DNA from: Mumia sp. ZJ1417
Lineage (GTDB): Bacteria > Actinomycetota > Actinomycetes > Propionibacteriales > Nocardioidaceae
DNA: 64,000 nucleotides
Reading direction: 5' to 3'
Assembly: GCF_014127285.1 (NCBI RefSeq)
Contig: NZ_CP059901.1
Location: 4,126,081 to 4,190,080 of the forward strand
Of the stretch, positions 33,771-42,437 are shown piece by piece. Each line of letters opens with the position of its first letter. The first letter of the stretch is position 1. A program made the position numbers and the translations under genes. The notes under the pieces are model-generated. The model was not told the origin of the DNA. It was given only the letters and a program-made list of their open reading frames with translations, and did no database searches.

Positions 33771-36551
33771 CTACTTGCGGACCTTGACCTTCACGGTGAC
33801 GGTCTTGCCGGCGGCGTACACGTTGCCCGCGTAGGCGACCTTCACCTTGTACGTGCCCGGCTTGGCGAACTTCTTGAGCCGGACGACGACCTTGCCGTTG
33901 GCGCGGACCGTCGCGGTGCCGATCTTCTTGCCCTTGACGGTCACCACGACCTTGCCGGTCCGTGCGACACCCGTCGGCGTCGTGACCTGCACGGACACCT
34001 TCGCCTTGGTGCGCTTCGCGCGGACCTTGGTCGGCGCCACCTTGGCGCGGACGGCAGCCCGTGCCTTGGTGACGGTGACCGACACGCGACCGGACGAGGC
34101 CGCGCTGATCGCGTCGCCGCGGTAGGCGATCGTCAGCGCGTGCTTGCCCGGCGCCAGCGCGCCCTTGCGCACGGCGACGGTCGCGCGTCCGCCGGACACG
34201 GTCGCCGAGCCGACGACCTGCGCGCCGCGACGCACCTCGACCTTGCCCTTCGCACCCGCGACCGTACGGACGGCCACGCTCACCGACGGGGAGGCCCCGT
34301 ACGCGCTGGTGCGGGCGGTCGCCGTCGTCGTCGACGCGGCCTTGGTGACCGAGTACGACGCGGTGGTCGAGGAGGGCTTGGCTCCGTCGAAGCCGAGGTA
34401 GGCGACCTCGACCTCGTGCGCCCCGACCTTCGCGGCCTTGGGCAGCGTGACGCGGGCCTTGCCGCCCTTCACCGTGCCGGTGCCGACGACCTTGTCACCG
34501 GCGCGCACCTCGACGGTGCCCTCGGCGGCGTTGTCCGACGCGACGGTCACGTCGACGACCGGCGCGGCGCCGTACGAGACCGGGCCGACCTTCGCCGTCG
34601 TGGTCGAGTCGCCCTTGACGTAGACGGTGGCGACGTGGAGGTCCTGGCCGGGCATCGCCGCGCACTGCAGCCAGACGTTCGGGATCAGTCCGTCCATGAT
34701 CCCCGGCGTCAGCTTGGACAGGATCGCCATCTCCTGCGGGGCCGACACCTTGATCGCTCCCTTGTCGGGCCCGGTCACGGCGTCGAGCGTGCCCGTGGTC
34801 GGGATCCGGACTCCCTCGCTCGGGACAGGCCACGACACGTTGACGTCCTCGGCCCGCAGGCCTTCGAGGGGGGCGTCGTACTCATGCCCGGTCGCGGTCT
34901 CCTCGAGGTGGACCGAGGCGATCGACGAGCCGCCGACCTTGGTCTGCCCGAAGCCCATCGTGTCGAGCGTGTTGTTCCCGGCGAGCAGCTCGGCAAGGCC
35001 CTGCGGCATCACGAGGTCCACGTCGGTCGGCTCGGGGGTGAACACCTCGCCGGGGGCGATGCTGCGCGGCAGGTCGGCCCGCGTGTCGACGGTGAAGGCC
35101 ATCGAGCCACCCATGACATAGTTCTGCAGCTCGGTGAACCCGGGAACTTCCTCCCCGGTCTCGAAGTCGCGCTCCTGCGGCTGACACTTGTAGCGCACGC
35201 CGTCGAGCACGCCGCGGACAGCGGTCTCCTCCACGACGTCCACCGTGATCGTCGCTGTCGCGGACGCACCCTCGTTGTCGGTGGCGGTATAGGTGAAGGT
35301 GTCCGTCCCGACGAAGGTGGGCTTGGGGGTGTAGGTCTGCTTGTGCCCGACACTCGGGTACTTCGCGAGATCTGGGAACTCGGTCCACCCGTCGGCGGTG
35401 ACGTCAGCGGCGGTGAGGAACGGGGAGAGCGCCCCGTGCTTCGGGGCACCGTAGGTGATGCGCTGCGAGTCGTTGGCCTGTTGCCAGAAGTAGAACCGAG
35501 CGGCGTCGTCACGGACGTACGGCCACAGGTCGAGCGCCTTGCCCTTGCCGATGGTGAAGTGCAGGTCGCGCACCAGCGGCGCGTTGTTGACACCCTCGTA
35601 CGTGACGGTGGCCGGCGGGCTGACCTGGCCGTCGGCGTCGGTGGCGGTGTAGGTGAAGCTCGCCGCGCCGCCCGCGGTGGTCGACAGCACCGCTGTCGCC
35701 CCGTCGATCGTGACGATCGCTGCCCCGGGCTTGGTCACGACCGCGAAGGTGTACGGAGCACGCCCGCCGACGGCCCGGAGGGTGACCGGGACCTTCGGTC
35801 CGTAGTCGAAAGCAGTACGGCCGACCTTGCCTGCGTCGACATCCTTCGCGATCGGGGTCGGGGAGGACTCCTCGACCTCAATCGCGGTGAGGATGCGGTC
35901 GGCTGCGACGGTCGGACCCGTGCAGTCCATCGTCGCGGGGAGGTCCTTCGCGGGCAGGCCCTCGGGCTCGGTGTAGACGACGGCGTTGACGAAGAACTGC
36001 TCAGGCATCGACAGCGTCGCGGTGCCGGTGAGCTCGGGCACGGTGATCGCCGGCACGGTCCCCTCGGTCGGGATCTTCCAGAGGCCGCCGGCCTTCTGCG
36101 GGATCGGCGTCTGCGGTGCCGACAGCCCGTCGATCAGGTACGACTGCGTCTGGCCCCCCAGCGCCATCACCACGGCTGCGTCCTCGGACTTGCCGCCGGC
36201 GGTCTTGCCACCGAGCAGCCCGACGGTCGCGTTGCGCAGGCTCTCCGGCATCGTGAGCGTGATCTGCGTCGTGCGGCTGGGCACGACCTCGCCCGGGTTG
36301 GCGGACTCGGGCACCTCGACCTGCGCGCGTACGCCGACGTCGTGCTTGCCGAGCGACAGACCGCCGGCGACGACGTGACAGTTGTAGGTGAAGCTCTTGT
36401 CGATCGGGCGGTCGTCTGCGGCTGCAGAACGCTCGGCGGCCGTGATTGGCGCCGCCGCGAATGCCAGGGTCCCGGCCGCGAGCGCGGTGGTCGCGACCGC
36501 TGCGGTGGACCGCCTCAGTCTGCCCGGGGGTGGGCATGACGAAGTAGACAC
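33771..36551 (-). CDS. Large secreted protein with Ig-like and DUF6801-like repeats
   Basis: The 926-residue protein has a signal peptide (RLRRSTAAVATTALAAGTLAFAAAPITAAERSA). Two related units follow (about 50-215 and 455-645). Each starts with a single-Cys strand (SFTYNCHV, VRYKCQPQ) and ends with a Cys near MDCTGP or WLQCAAMP, resembling DUF6801. Between them are two cadherin-like strands, including DTFTYTATDNEGASATATITVDV. The C-terminus has three Ig-like Big_3-type repeats (about 660-926), rich in Val/Lys. There is no LPxTG and no membrane anchor, so it is released or held by charge. The start GTG 36551 has GGAGGGAGA upstream. Confidence 0.75.
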   Translation of the reverse strand: MSTSSCPPPGRLRRSTAAVATTALAAGTLAFAAAPITAAERSAAADDRPIDKSFTYNCHVVAGGLSLGKHDVGVRAQVEVPESANPGEVVPSRTTQITLTMPESLRNATVGLLGGKTAGGKSEDAAVVMALGGQTQSYLIDGLSAPQTPIPQKAGGLWKIPTEGTVPAITVPELTGTATLSMPEQFFVNAVVYTEPEGLPAKDLPATMDCTGPTVAADRILTAIEVEESSPTPIAKDVDAGKVGRTAFDYGPKVPVTLRAVGGRAPYTFAVVTKPGAAIVTIDGATAVLSTTAGGAASFTYTATDADGQVSPPATVTYEGVNNAPLVRDLHFTIGKGKALDLWPYVRDDAARFYFWQQANDSQRITYGAPKHGALSPFLTAADVTADGWTEFPDLAKYPSVGHKQTYTPKPTFVGTDTFTYTATDNEGASATATITVDVVEETAVRGVLDGVRYKCQPQERDFETGEEVPGFTELQNYVMGGSMAFTVDTRADLPRSIAPGEVFTPEPTDVDLVMPQGLAELLAGNNTLDTMGFGQTKVGGSSIASVHLEETATGHEYDAPLEGLRAEDVNVSWPVPSEGVRIPTTGTLDAVTGPDKGAIKVSAPQEMAILSKLTPGIMDGLIPNVWLQCAAMPGQDLHVATVYVKGDSTTTAKVGPVSYGAAPVVDVTVASDNAAEGTVEVRAGDKVVGTGTVKGGKARVTLPKAAKVGAHEVEVAYLGFDGAKPSSTTASYSVTKAASTTTATARTSAYGASPSVSVAVRTVAGAKGKVEVRRGAQVVGSATVSGGRATVAVRKGALAPGKHALTIAYRGDAISAASSGRVSVTVTKARAAVRAKVAPTKVRAKRTKAKVSVQVTTPTGVARTGKVVVTVKGKKIGTATVRANGKVVVRLKKFAKPGTYKVKVAYAGNVYAAGKTVTVKVKVRK

Positions 36552-36605
36552 TGAATCTCCCTCCAGAGAAACGTAGAACGCCGGGAGCAAAGCCGACGCA
36601 CGTGG

Positions 36606-36621
36606 TGTGCCGAGTGTCACA
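36606..36621. promoter_or_regulatory. CRP/GlxR-like site
   Basis: TGTGCCGAGTGTCACA matches the TGTGA-N6-TCACA consensus except for one base in the left half. It lies between the divergent surface-protein gene (start 36551) and the FemAB-like gene (36722). Confidence 0.4.
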
Positions 36622-36721
36622 CACATTTACATCGCGCGGAGACAAATTCGTGGAGCCGCTCGCAGCATGGCCGCTTCGCCACACCGAGGCGGCCGAACGG
36701 CGCTCCGGTAGCCTCGTGGCC

Positions 36722-37864
36722 GTGTCCCTCACCGTCCGTACGATCAGCAGCGCCGACCACCTGGCGTACCTGACCTCCCTCCCCTCCGCGAGCTTCCTCC
36801 AGACCCCGGCGTGGGCGGCGGTGAAGCCGGAGTGGAGAGGCGAGTCGATCGGCTGGTTCGACGGGAGCGAGATCGTCGGTGCCGGCCTGGTGCTCTACCG
36901 CAAGCTGCCGAAGGTCGCGAAGTACCTCGCCTACCTGCCCGAGGGCCCCGTCATCGACTTCGCCTCGGCCGTCGAGGGTCCCGGAGGACTCGCCGCGTGG
37001 CTCGACCCGATGGTGAAGCACCTCACAGGCAAGGGCGCGTTCGGTGTCCGCATGGGCCCGCCGGTCGTCCTGCGGACGTGGGACGCGGCCACCGTCAAGA
37101 AGGCCGTCGCCGACCCGGCGCTGCGCACGCTCGGCGACGCCCCTGCGGCGACGGCCGACGGCCGTGCGATCGCCGTGACCCGCGAGCTGCACCGGATCGG
37201 GTGGCGCGAGCAGGTCAGCGAGGGCGGGTTCACCGCAGGCCAGCCCAAGTACAACTTCTGGCTCCCCCTCGCCGAGGCCGACGGCACTCCCCGTACGGAG
37301 GAGGCGGTGCTGCGCGGCATGAACCAGCTGTGGCGCCGCAACATCAAGAAGGCCGACAAGGCCGGCGTCGAGGTGACCCTCGGCGGCGCGGACGACCTGG
37401 CGGCGTTCCACGCGATCTACTCCGAGACCGCCGTGCGCGACCACTTCACGCCGCGGCCGCTGTCGTACTTCCAGACGATGTGGGACGCGCTCAACGGCGA
37501 GGACCCCGACCGGATGCGTCTCTACCTCGCCCACCACGAGGGTGACCTCGTCGCCGCGACGACGCTCGTCCGGGTCGGGCAGCACGCCTGGTACTCGTAC
37601 GGCGCCTCGACCACCGCCAAGCGGGAGGTCCGTGGGTCCAACGCGATCCAGTGGCAGATGATCCGCGACGCGATGGCCGATGGGTGCACCGTGTACGACA
37701 TGCGCGGCATCACCGACACGCTCGACCCCGAGGACAGCCACGTCGGGCTCATCCAGTTCAAGGTCGGCACCGGCGGTCAGGCCGTCGAGTACGCCGGCGA
37801 GTGGGACCTCCCCGTCAACCGCCTGCTCTATCTGGCGTTCCAGCAGTACATGAAGCGGCGTTGA
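36722..37864 (+). CDS. FemAB-like aminoacyltransferase for peptidoglycan bridges
   Basis: The 380-residue protein has two GNAT-like halves. The opening SASFLQTPAWAAVKPEWRGESIGWFDG and the later MNQLWRRNIKKADKAGVEVTLGG (FemAB domain 2 entry) and WYSYGASTTAKREVRGSNAIQWQMIRDAMADGCTVYDMRGI are typical of FemX/FemA proteins. They use aminoacyl-tRNA to add an amino acid to lipid II. In actinomycetes with LL-DAP a single Gly may be added; that is inference. The start GTG 36722 is chosen; GTG 36716 is 6 nt upstream. An alanine-racemase-like gene follows after 26 nt. Confidence 0.88.
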   Translation: MSLTVRTISSADHLAYLTSLPSASFLQTPAWAAVKPEWRGESIGWFDGSEIVGAGLVLYRKLPKVAKYLAYLPEGPVIDFASAVEGPGGLAAWLDPMVKHLTGKGAFGVRMGPPVVLRTWDAATVKKAVADPALRTLGDAPAATADGRAIAVTRELHRIGWREQVSEGGFTAGQPKYNFWLPLAEADGTPRTEEAVLRGMNQLWRRNIKKADKAGVEVTLGGADDLAAFHAIYSETAVRDHFTPRPLSYFQTMWDALNGEDPDRMRLYLAHHEGDLVAATTLVRVGQHAWYSYGASTTAKREVRGSNAIQWQMIRDAMADGCTVYDMRGITDTLDPEDSHVGLIQFKVGTGGQAVEYAGEWDLPVNRLLYLAFQQYMKRR

Positions 37865-37890
37865 CCCACACGACGCGAGGAAGGCTGACC

Positions 37891-38955
37891 ATGACTCTCA
37901 CGCTCCACGTCGACGGCGAACGCTGGCGAGCGCACCTGCGCGGCACCGCTGAGCTGTACGAAGGCATCGTCCCGGTGATCAAGGGCAACGGGTACGGGTT
38001 CGGCAACCGGACCCTCGCGCGCCGTGCGGACTGGCTCGAGGTCGACACGGTCGCCGTCGGGACGTACGCCGAGCTGATGGACGTCCTCCCGCGCTTCGGG
38101 GGCGACATCCACGTGCTCACACCGTGGCGCCCGTTCTGGTCCGACACGGTGCGCTCCGAGCGGATGTACGACCCGCGCGTCGTCCACACGGTCAGCCGCA
38201 TCGAAGACCTGGCGCTGCTGCGCGACGAGGCGCCGGAAGGCACGCGGATCGTCCTCGAGGGCGAGACGGCGATGGCGCGTCACGGCGTCGACCGGCACGC
38301 ACTCACCGCGGCTGCCGACGCGCTCGGACGCCTGCGGCTGATCGGCTTCTCGATCCACCTCCCGCTCTCCGAGGACAATCTCGCCGAGGCCGACCGGTGG
38401 GCGGCGGCGTTCGAGGCGTCGAAGCTCGCACCGGCAGTCTCCGGGACCCCGCTGTTCACCGTCTCGCACCTGTCCGACCGCGAGGTGCGCGAGCTGGCCG
38501 AGCGCCGGCCGGGCCTGTCCGTACGGCCCCGCGTCGGCACCGCGCTGTGGCTCGGCGACCGGGGTGCGTTCCGGGTCACCGGCCTCGTCCTCGACTCCCA
38601 CGTCGTCGAGCGGGGCGAGCGGATCGGCTACCGCCAGCGCCCGCTCCCGGCCGGAGGCACGGTGCTCGTCGTGTCCGGCGGCACCTCGCACGGCATCGGG
38701 CTCGAGGCGCCGACGGCGGCCACGACGCTCAAGCAGCGCGCCACGTCCGTCGCGAAAGGCGGGCTCGGCGCTGCGGGGCTCGCGCTGTCGCCGTTCGTCG
38801 TGGGCGGCAAGCAACGCTGGTTCGTCGAGCCGCCGCACATGCAGGCGAGCATGATCCTGCTCCCCTCCGGCGTCGCGGTGCCGGAGGTCGGCGAAGAGGT
38901 CGAGCTCGAGGTGCGCATGACGACCACGACCTTCGACGCCGTCGACCTGCCCTAG
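37891..38955 (+). CDS. Alanine-racemase-like PLP protein
   Basis: The 354-residue protein has the fold-type III barrel with a lysine in VPVIKGNGYGFGN (K31), where Alr enzymes read KANAYGHG. A phosphate-binding segment (VSHLSD) and a beta domain with RPRVGTALWLGDRGAFRVTG, in place of the usual RPGIALYG, follow. The C-terminal Alr tyrosine motif is not obvious. It is translated right after the FemAB-like gene (GAGGAAGG ribosome site), so it probably acts on an amino acid used in cell-wall bridges. A classical racemase role is uncertain. Confidence 0.75.
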   Translation: MTLTLHVDGERWRAHLRGTAELYEGIVPVIKGNGYGFGNRTLARRADWLEVDTVAVGTYAELMDVLPRFGGDIHVLTPWRPFWSDTVRSERMYDPRVVHTVSRIEDLALLRDEAPEGTRIVLEGETAMARHGVDRHALTAAADALGRLRLIGFSIHLPLSEDNLAEADRWAAAFEASKLAPAVSGTPLFTVSHLSDREVRELAERRPGLSVRPRVGTALWLGDRGAFRVTGLVLDSHVVERGERIGYRQRPLPAGGTVLVVSGGTSHGIGLEAPTAATTLKQRATSVAKGGLGAAGLALSPFVVGGKQRWFVEPPHMQASMILLPSGVAVPEVGEEVELEVRMTTTTFDAVDLP

Positions 38956-38972
38956 CGGTCTTGCAGTTTGGG

Positions 38973-40109
38973 TCAGGCGGTGGCGAAGAAGGTGCGGATG
39001 TCCGCCACCAGCTCCTGCGGCTTTTCGAGCATGGCGTAGTGCCCGCCCTCGGGGAACTCGCTCCAGTGCACGATGTTGTCGTTGTCGCGATCGGCGAACG
39101 CCCGGATCGTCTTGAAGTCGTCCGCGAAGACCGCGACCCCCGTACGAGAGTGGTTGACCTCGGGCTTCGCATCGCGGTGCGCCTCTTCGTAGTGGTAGCG
39201 CCCGGCCGTCGCCGACGTGTTCGTCAGCCACTCGAGCGTGACCTCGGCGAGGATCTGGTCCGTCGTCAGGAGGCTCGTCCCGTCGCCGAACGACTGGAAC
39301 AGCTCGTTCCACGCCAGCTGCCCGACCGGTGAGTCGGACACACCGACGGCGACGGTCTGCGGACGCGACGCGTTGATCGCGTTGTAGCCCCCGACCGACT
39401 GGAACCACTGCAGGTGCTCCAGCGCCGCGAACTCCTTCGGCCCGAACCCGTCCATCTCGCCGGGCGCACCGGTCGGGAACGAGAACAGCTGCATGACGTG
39501 CAGGCCAAGAAAGCCCTCGGGCTCCCTCAGGCCGAGCTCGCGCGACACCATCGCGCCGCCGTCGCTCCCGTGCGACCCGTACGACTCGTAGCCGAGCTGT
39601 CGCATCAGCGTGTCATAGGTCTGCGCGATCCGCGCCATCGTCCAGCCGCGATCGACGACTGGGGTGCTGAAGCCGAAGCCGGGCATGGACGGCACGACGA
39701 CATCGAAGGCGTCCTCGGCGCGGCCGCCGTGGGCGACCGGGTCGACGAGGGGGTCGATCATCTCGATGAAGTCGTACACCGAGCCGGGGTAGGAGTGGGC
39801 GAGCAGGAGCGGGGTCGCGTTCTCCTCGTCCGAGCGGACGTGCAGGTAGTGGACCGTCTGCCCGTCGATCTCGGTGAGGAACTGGTCGTACGCGTTCAGC
39901 CGAGCCTCGACCTCGCGCCAGTCGAATCCTGTGCGCCAGTGCTCGATGACGTCGGCGAGGTAGGCGTTCGGGACGCCGTAGGTCCAGTCGTCGCCGGGGG
40001 CCGTTGCGGGGAGGCGCGTCCGGGCGAGCCGGTCGTCGAGGTCGTCCAGGTCGGCCTGGGCGACCTCGATGCGGAAGGGTCGGGTGCTGGTGTTCTCGTG
40101 TGTGCTCAT
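38973..40109 (-). CDS. Epoxide hydrolase (EHN plus alpha/beta hydrolase)
   Basis: The 378-residue protein has an N-terminal EHN domain (FRIEVAQADLDDLDDRLARTRLP, then WREVEARLNAYDQFLTEIDGQTVHYLHVRS). The alpha/beta core follows with oxyanion motif HSYPGSVYDF, nucleophile GSHGSDGGAM (in place of GSDWG) and a terminal His in SEFPEGGHYAMLEKP. It should hydrolyse epoxides through an aspartyl ester. The start is MSTHENT at 40109. It is divergent from a WYL regulator 61 bp away, which probably controls it. Confidence 0.88.
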   Translation of the reverse strand: MSTHENTSTRPFRIEVAQADLDDLDDRLARTRLPATAPGDDWTYGVPNAYLADVIEHWRTGFDWREVEARLNAYDQFLTEIDGQTVHYLHVRSDEENATPLLLAHSYPGSVYDFIEMIDPLVDPVAHGGRAEDAFDVVVPSMPGFGFSTPVVDRGWTMARIAQTYDTLMRQLGYESYGSHGSDGGAMVSRELGLREPEGFLGLHVMQLFSFPTGAPGEMDGFGPKEFAALEHLQWFQSVGGYNAINASRPQTVAVGVSDSPVGQLAWNELFQSFGDGTSLLTTDQILAEVTLEWLTNTSATAGRYHYEEAHRDAKPEVNHSRTGVAVFADDFKTIRAFADRDNDNIVHWSEFPEGGHYAMLEKPQELVADIRTFFATA

Positions 40110-40170
40110 GAAAGGACAGTACAAAGCATTCAGGTACGGATCGTTCCTCATCTATGGCATGATCGGGAGA

Positions 40171-41121
40171 ATGTTGGAGACGTCCGCTCGCCTGCTCGCC
40201 CTGCTCGGACTGCTCCAGTCCCGCCCGGCATGGGCGGGCGCCGATCTCGCCGAACGGCTCGACGTCACCCCGCGCACCATCCGCAACGACGTCGACCGGC
40301 TGCGTGACCTCGGCTACCCGATCGACGGCGCACGCGGCCCTGCGGGCGGCTACCGGCTCGGGCCCGGCGCGAAGCTCCCGCCGCTGCTCCTCGACGACGC
40401 CGAGGCGGTGGCTGTCGCGATCGGGCTGCGCGCGGCCCACGGCATCACGGACATCGAGGAGAGCTCTGCGAGTGCGCTCGCCAAGCTCGAGCAGGTGCTC
40501 CCGCACCGCCTGCGCCGCCGGGTCGAGGCGATCACCGACACCGTGAGCGCAGGGCCGGTCAACACCGACAGCAACGTGGAGGACCCCAAGATCGCCCCGG
40601 AGACCCTCTCCCGCATCGCCGATGCGATCCGTGACGAGGAGCGGCTGCGGCTCACGTACGAGGGCGAGCGTCTCGACGTCGAGCCGTACCGGGTGATCAC
40701 GTGGCAGCGGCGCTGGTACCTCGTCGCCCGTGAGGTGCGCACCGCGAGGTGGCGTGCCCTTCGGGTGGACTGGGCGGAGATCAGCGCGATGCCCCAGCCG
40801 CGCTTCGCGCCACGCCCGATGGCCGTCGACGACTACACGACGTTCGTGGTGCGCGAGATCGCGTCGGGCGGCTGGTCGGTGCACGCACGCATCACGGTGC
40901 TCGCACCCGCTGAGGAGGTGCGCTCCCGCATCAACGACGCGGTCGGGGTCGTCGAGGAGGTCGACGAGCACACCAGCGTGCTCGTCACCGGCGCCGACAG
41001 CATCGAGATCCTCGCCGTGTACGTCGGGATGCTCGGGCTGGACTTCCGGGTCGACTCACCGCCCGAGCTGATCGACCACGTTCGGCTGCTCGGACGCCGG
41101 TACGCCGCGGCCGGCGGCTGA
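40171..41121 (+). CDS. WYL-domain transcriptional regulator (YafY type)
   Basis: The 316-residue protein has an N-terminal HTH_11 winged helix (ARLLALLGLLQSRPAWAGADLAERLDVTPRTIRNDVDRLRDLGYPI), a WYL domain (ERLDVEPYRVITWQRRWYLVAREVRTARWRALRVDWAEI) and a WCX tail. WYL proteins sense small ligands or nucleic acids. The ATG 40171 has GGGAG upstream. Its last 66 nt overlap, tail to tail, the GT87 gene. Confidence 0.9.
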   Translation: MLETSARLLALLGLLQSRPAWAGADLAERLDVTPRTIRNDVDRLRDLGYPIDGARGPAGGYRLGPGAKLPPLLLDDAEAVAVAIGLRAAHGITDIEESSASALAKLEQVLPHRLRRRVEAITDTVSAGPVNTDSNVEDPKIAPETLSRIADAIRDEERLRLTYEGERLDVEPYRVITWQRRWYLVAREVRTARWRALRVDWAEISAMPQPRFAPRPMAVDDYTTFVVREIASGGWSVHARITVLAPAEEVRSRINDAVGVVEEVDEHTSVLVTGADSIEILAVYVGMLGLDFRVDSPPELIDHVRLLGRRYAAAGG

Positions 41122-42435
41122 CCGCTGCATGCGCGCCGCGAGCCACACCGTCGCCACCACGTGCAGCGCGATCGCGACCACGTAGACCACGTCGGCGGTG
41201 TCCCCGGCGGGCTTCGTGACGTCGCCGAGGTGCCACCACGTCGCCACCACGAGGAACACCTCCGCTGCCTGCCACCACAGGAGGTCGCGCCACACCGGGT
41301 GCGCGAGCACCGCGAGGGGCAGCAGCCACAGGGCGTAGCCAGGTGCGTATGTCGTCCCCACGAGAAGCAGCGCCGCGAGCAGGACGAACGCGTAGCGCGC
41401 GGTCTGCGACACGTCACCCGAGCGTGCCGCATAGAGGAAGGTCACGGACACCGCGAACGCCCACAGCCCGATCACGATCGGGACGACGACCGTCGACGAC
41501 ACATCCACCCCGAGCTCGGCCAGCACCGCCCACAGCGACCCGACGCCGCCCTCATGGTCGAGCCACCGGCGTACGGGCTCGGTGACGGCGTCGCCCGCCG
41601 TCACCGCGAACGCCACCACACCACCGACGGCCACCGTGAGCGTCGCCGAGCCGAGCAGGCGTCCCGCGGCGGCACCGTGCCGGAGCAGCGCGGTGGCGCC
41701 GAGGACGAGCAGGACCACGACCGGCCACCACGCGGCGAGCACCGCGACGCCGAGCACCAGACCAGCCAGGCGCGCACGTGCCGCGGTCCAGGCCGCCAGC
41801 CCCCAGGCCACGAGGGCGACCCCGACGAGATCCCAGCCGACGCCGATGAGGAGCGCGATCAGCGGGGACGCGGCCAACGGCATCAGCGACGCGACCGGAC
41901 GCGACCACGAGGGCCACGGCCGCGTGGCGTTCGTCGAGAGCGCGGAGCGGGCGAGCGCCACGAGTGCGAGTAGGAGGAGCAGGAGGCTCCCGACCGCGAC
42001 CAGCCCGGTGTACGCGACGGCCTCGCGGCGCACCGAGCGGTCGCGCTCGACCTCCGTCGCGTCCCGTGCAGCGCGGGCGTCGACATCGGATCGCGCGAGG
42101 GTGTGCACCACCGCGGCCGTCGCGTGCTGCAGCGCCCCGACCGGCAGCGTGACCGCGTTGACGGGCCACCTGCCACCGGCCTCCGACCAGGGGGCGACCC
42201 GTTCGGCGAGCCCCGTGGTCGCGTACTCCTGCGGCAGCTCGCTCGCGCACAGCCGTGCGTACGAGGCTCCGCCCGCGACCGGCTTCTCACTGAACCACCG
42301 GCTCCCGGAGTCGACGGCGCACGGGCCCTTGGTGACGAGCCCGAGCGTCCCGACGAGCATCGCCGTCGCGAGCAGGATGCGGACCGGCGTCCACCACCGG
42401 CTGGGACGGGCCCGGCCCCCCGCCGGTCCCGCCAT
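41056..42435 (-). CDS. GT87-type polyprenyl-phosphate mannosyltransferase-like membrane protein
   Basis: The 459-residue protein has about ten hydrophobic helices. Helix 1 is near 18-36; a periplasmic loop with Cys-containing segments (GPCAVDSGSRWFSEK, then YARLCASELPQEYATTG) follows, and the rest is LLLLLALVAL-type helices. This matches the GT-C family 87 proteins encoded next to ponA in mycobacteria. It would transfer a sugar from polyprenyl phosphate to a wall polymer or protein. The start lies 2 nt after the PBP stop, so the two are coupled. Confidence 0.75.
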   Translation of the reverse strand: MAGPAGGRARPSRWWTPVRILLATAMLVGTLGLVTKGPCAVDSGSRWFSEKPVAGGASYARLCASELPQEYATTGLAERVAPWSEAGGRWPVNAVTLPVGALQHATAAVVHTLARSDVDARAARDATEVERDRSVRREAVAYTGLVAVGSLLLLLLALVALARSALSTNATRPWPSWSRPVASLMPLAASPLIALLIGVGWDLVGVALVAWGLAAWTAARARLAGLVLGVAVLAAWWPVVVLLVLGATALLRHGAAAGRLLGSATLTVAVGGVVAFAVTAGDAVTEPVRRWLDHEGGVGSLWAVLAELGVDVSSTVVVPIVIGLWAFAVSVTFLYAARSGDVSQTARYAFVLLAALLLVGTTYAPGYALWLLPLAVLAHPVWRDLLWWQAAEVFLVVATWWHLGDVTKPAGDTADVVYVVAIALHVVATVWLAARMQRSAAGRGVPASEQPNVVDQLGR

Positions 42436-42437
42436 CG

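Noticed and set aside
34140..36539. Plus-strand frame of about 800 codons opposite the surface protein
   Set aside because: Arg/Gly/Asp-rich shadow; the minus strand has a signal peptide and Ig-like repeats.
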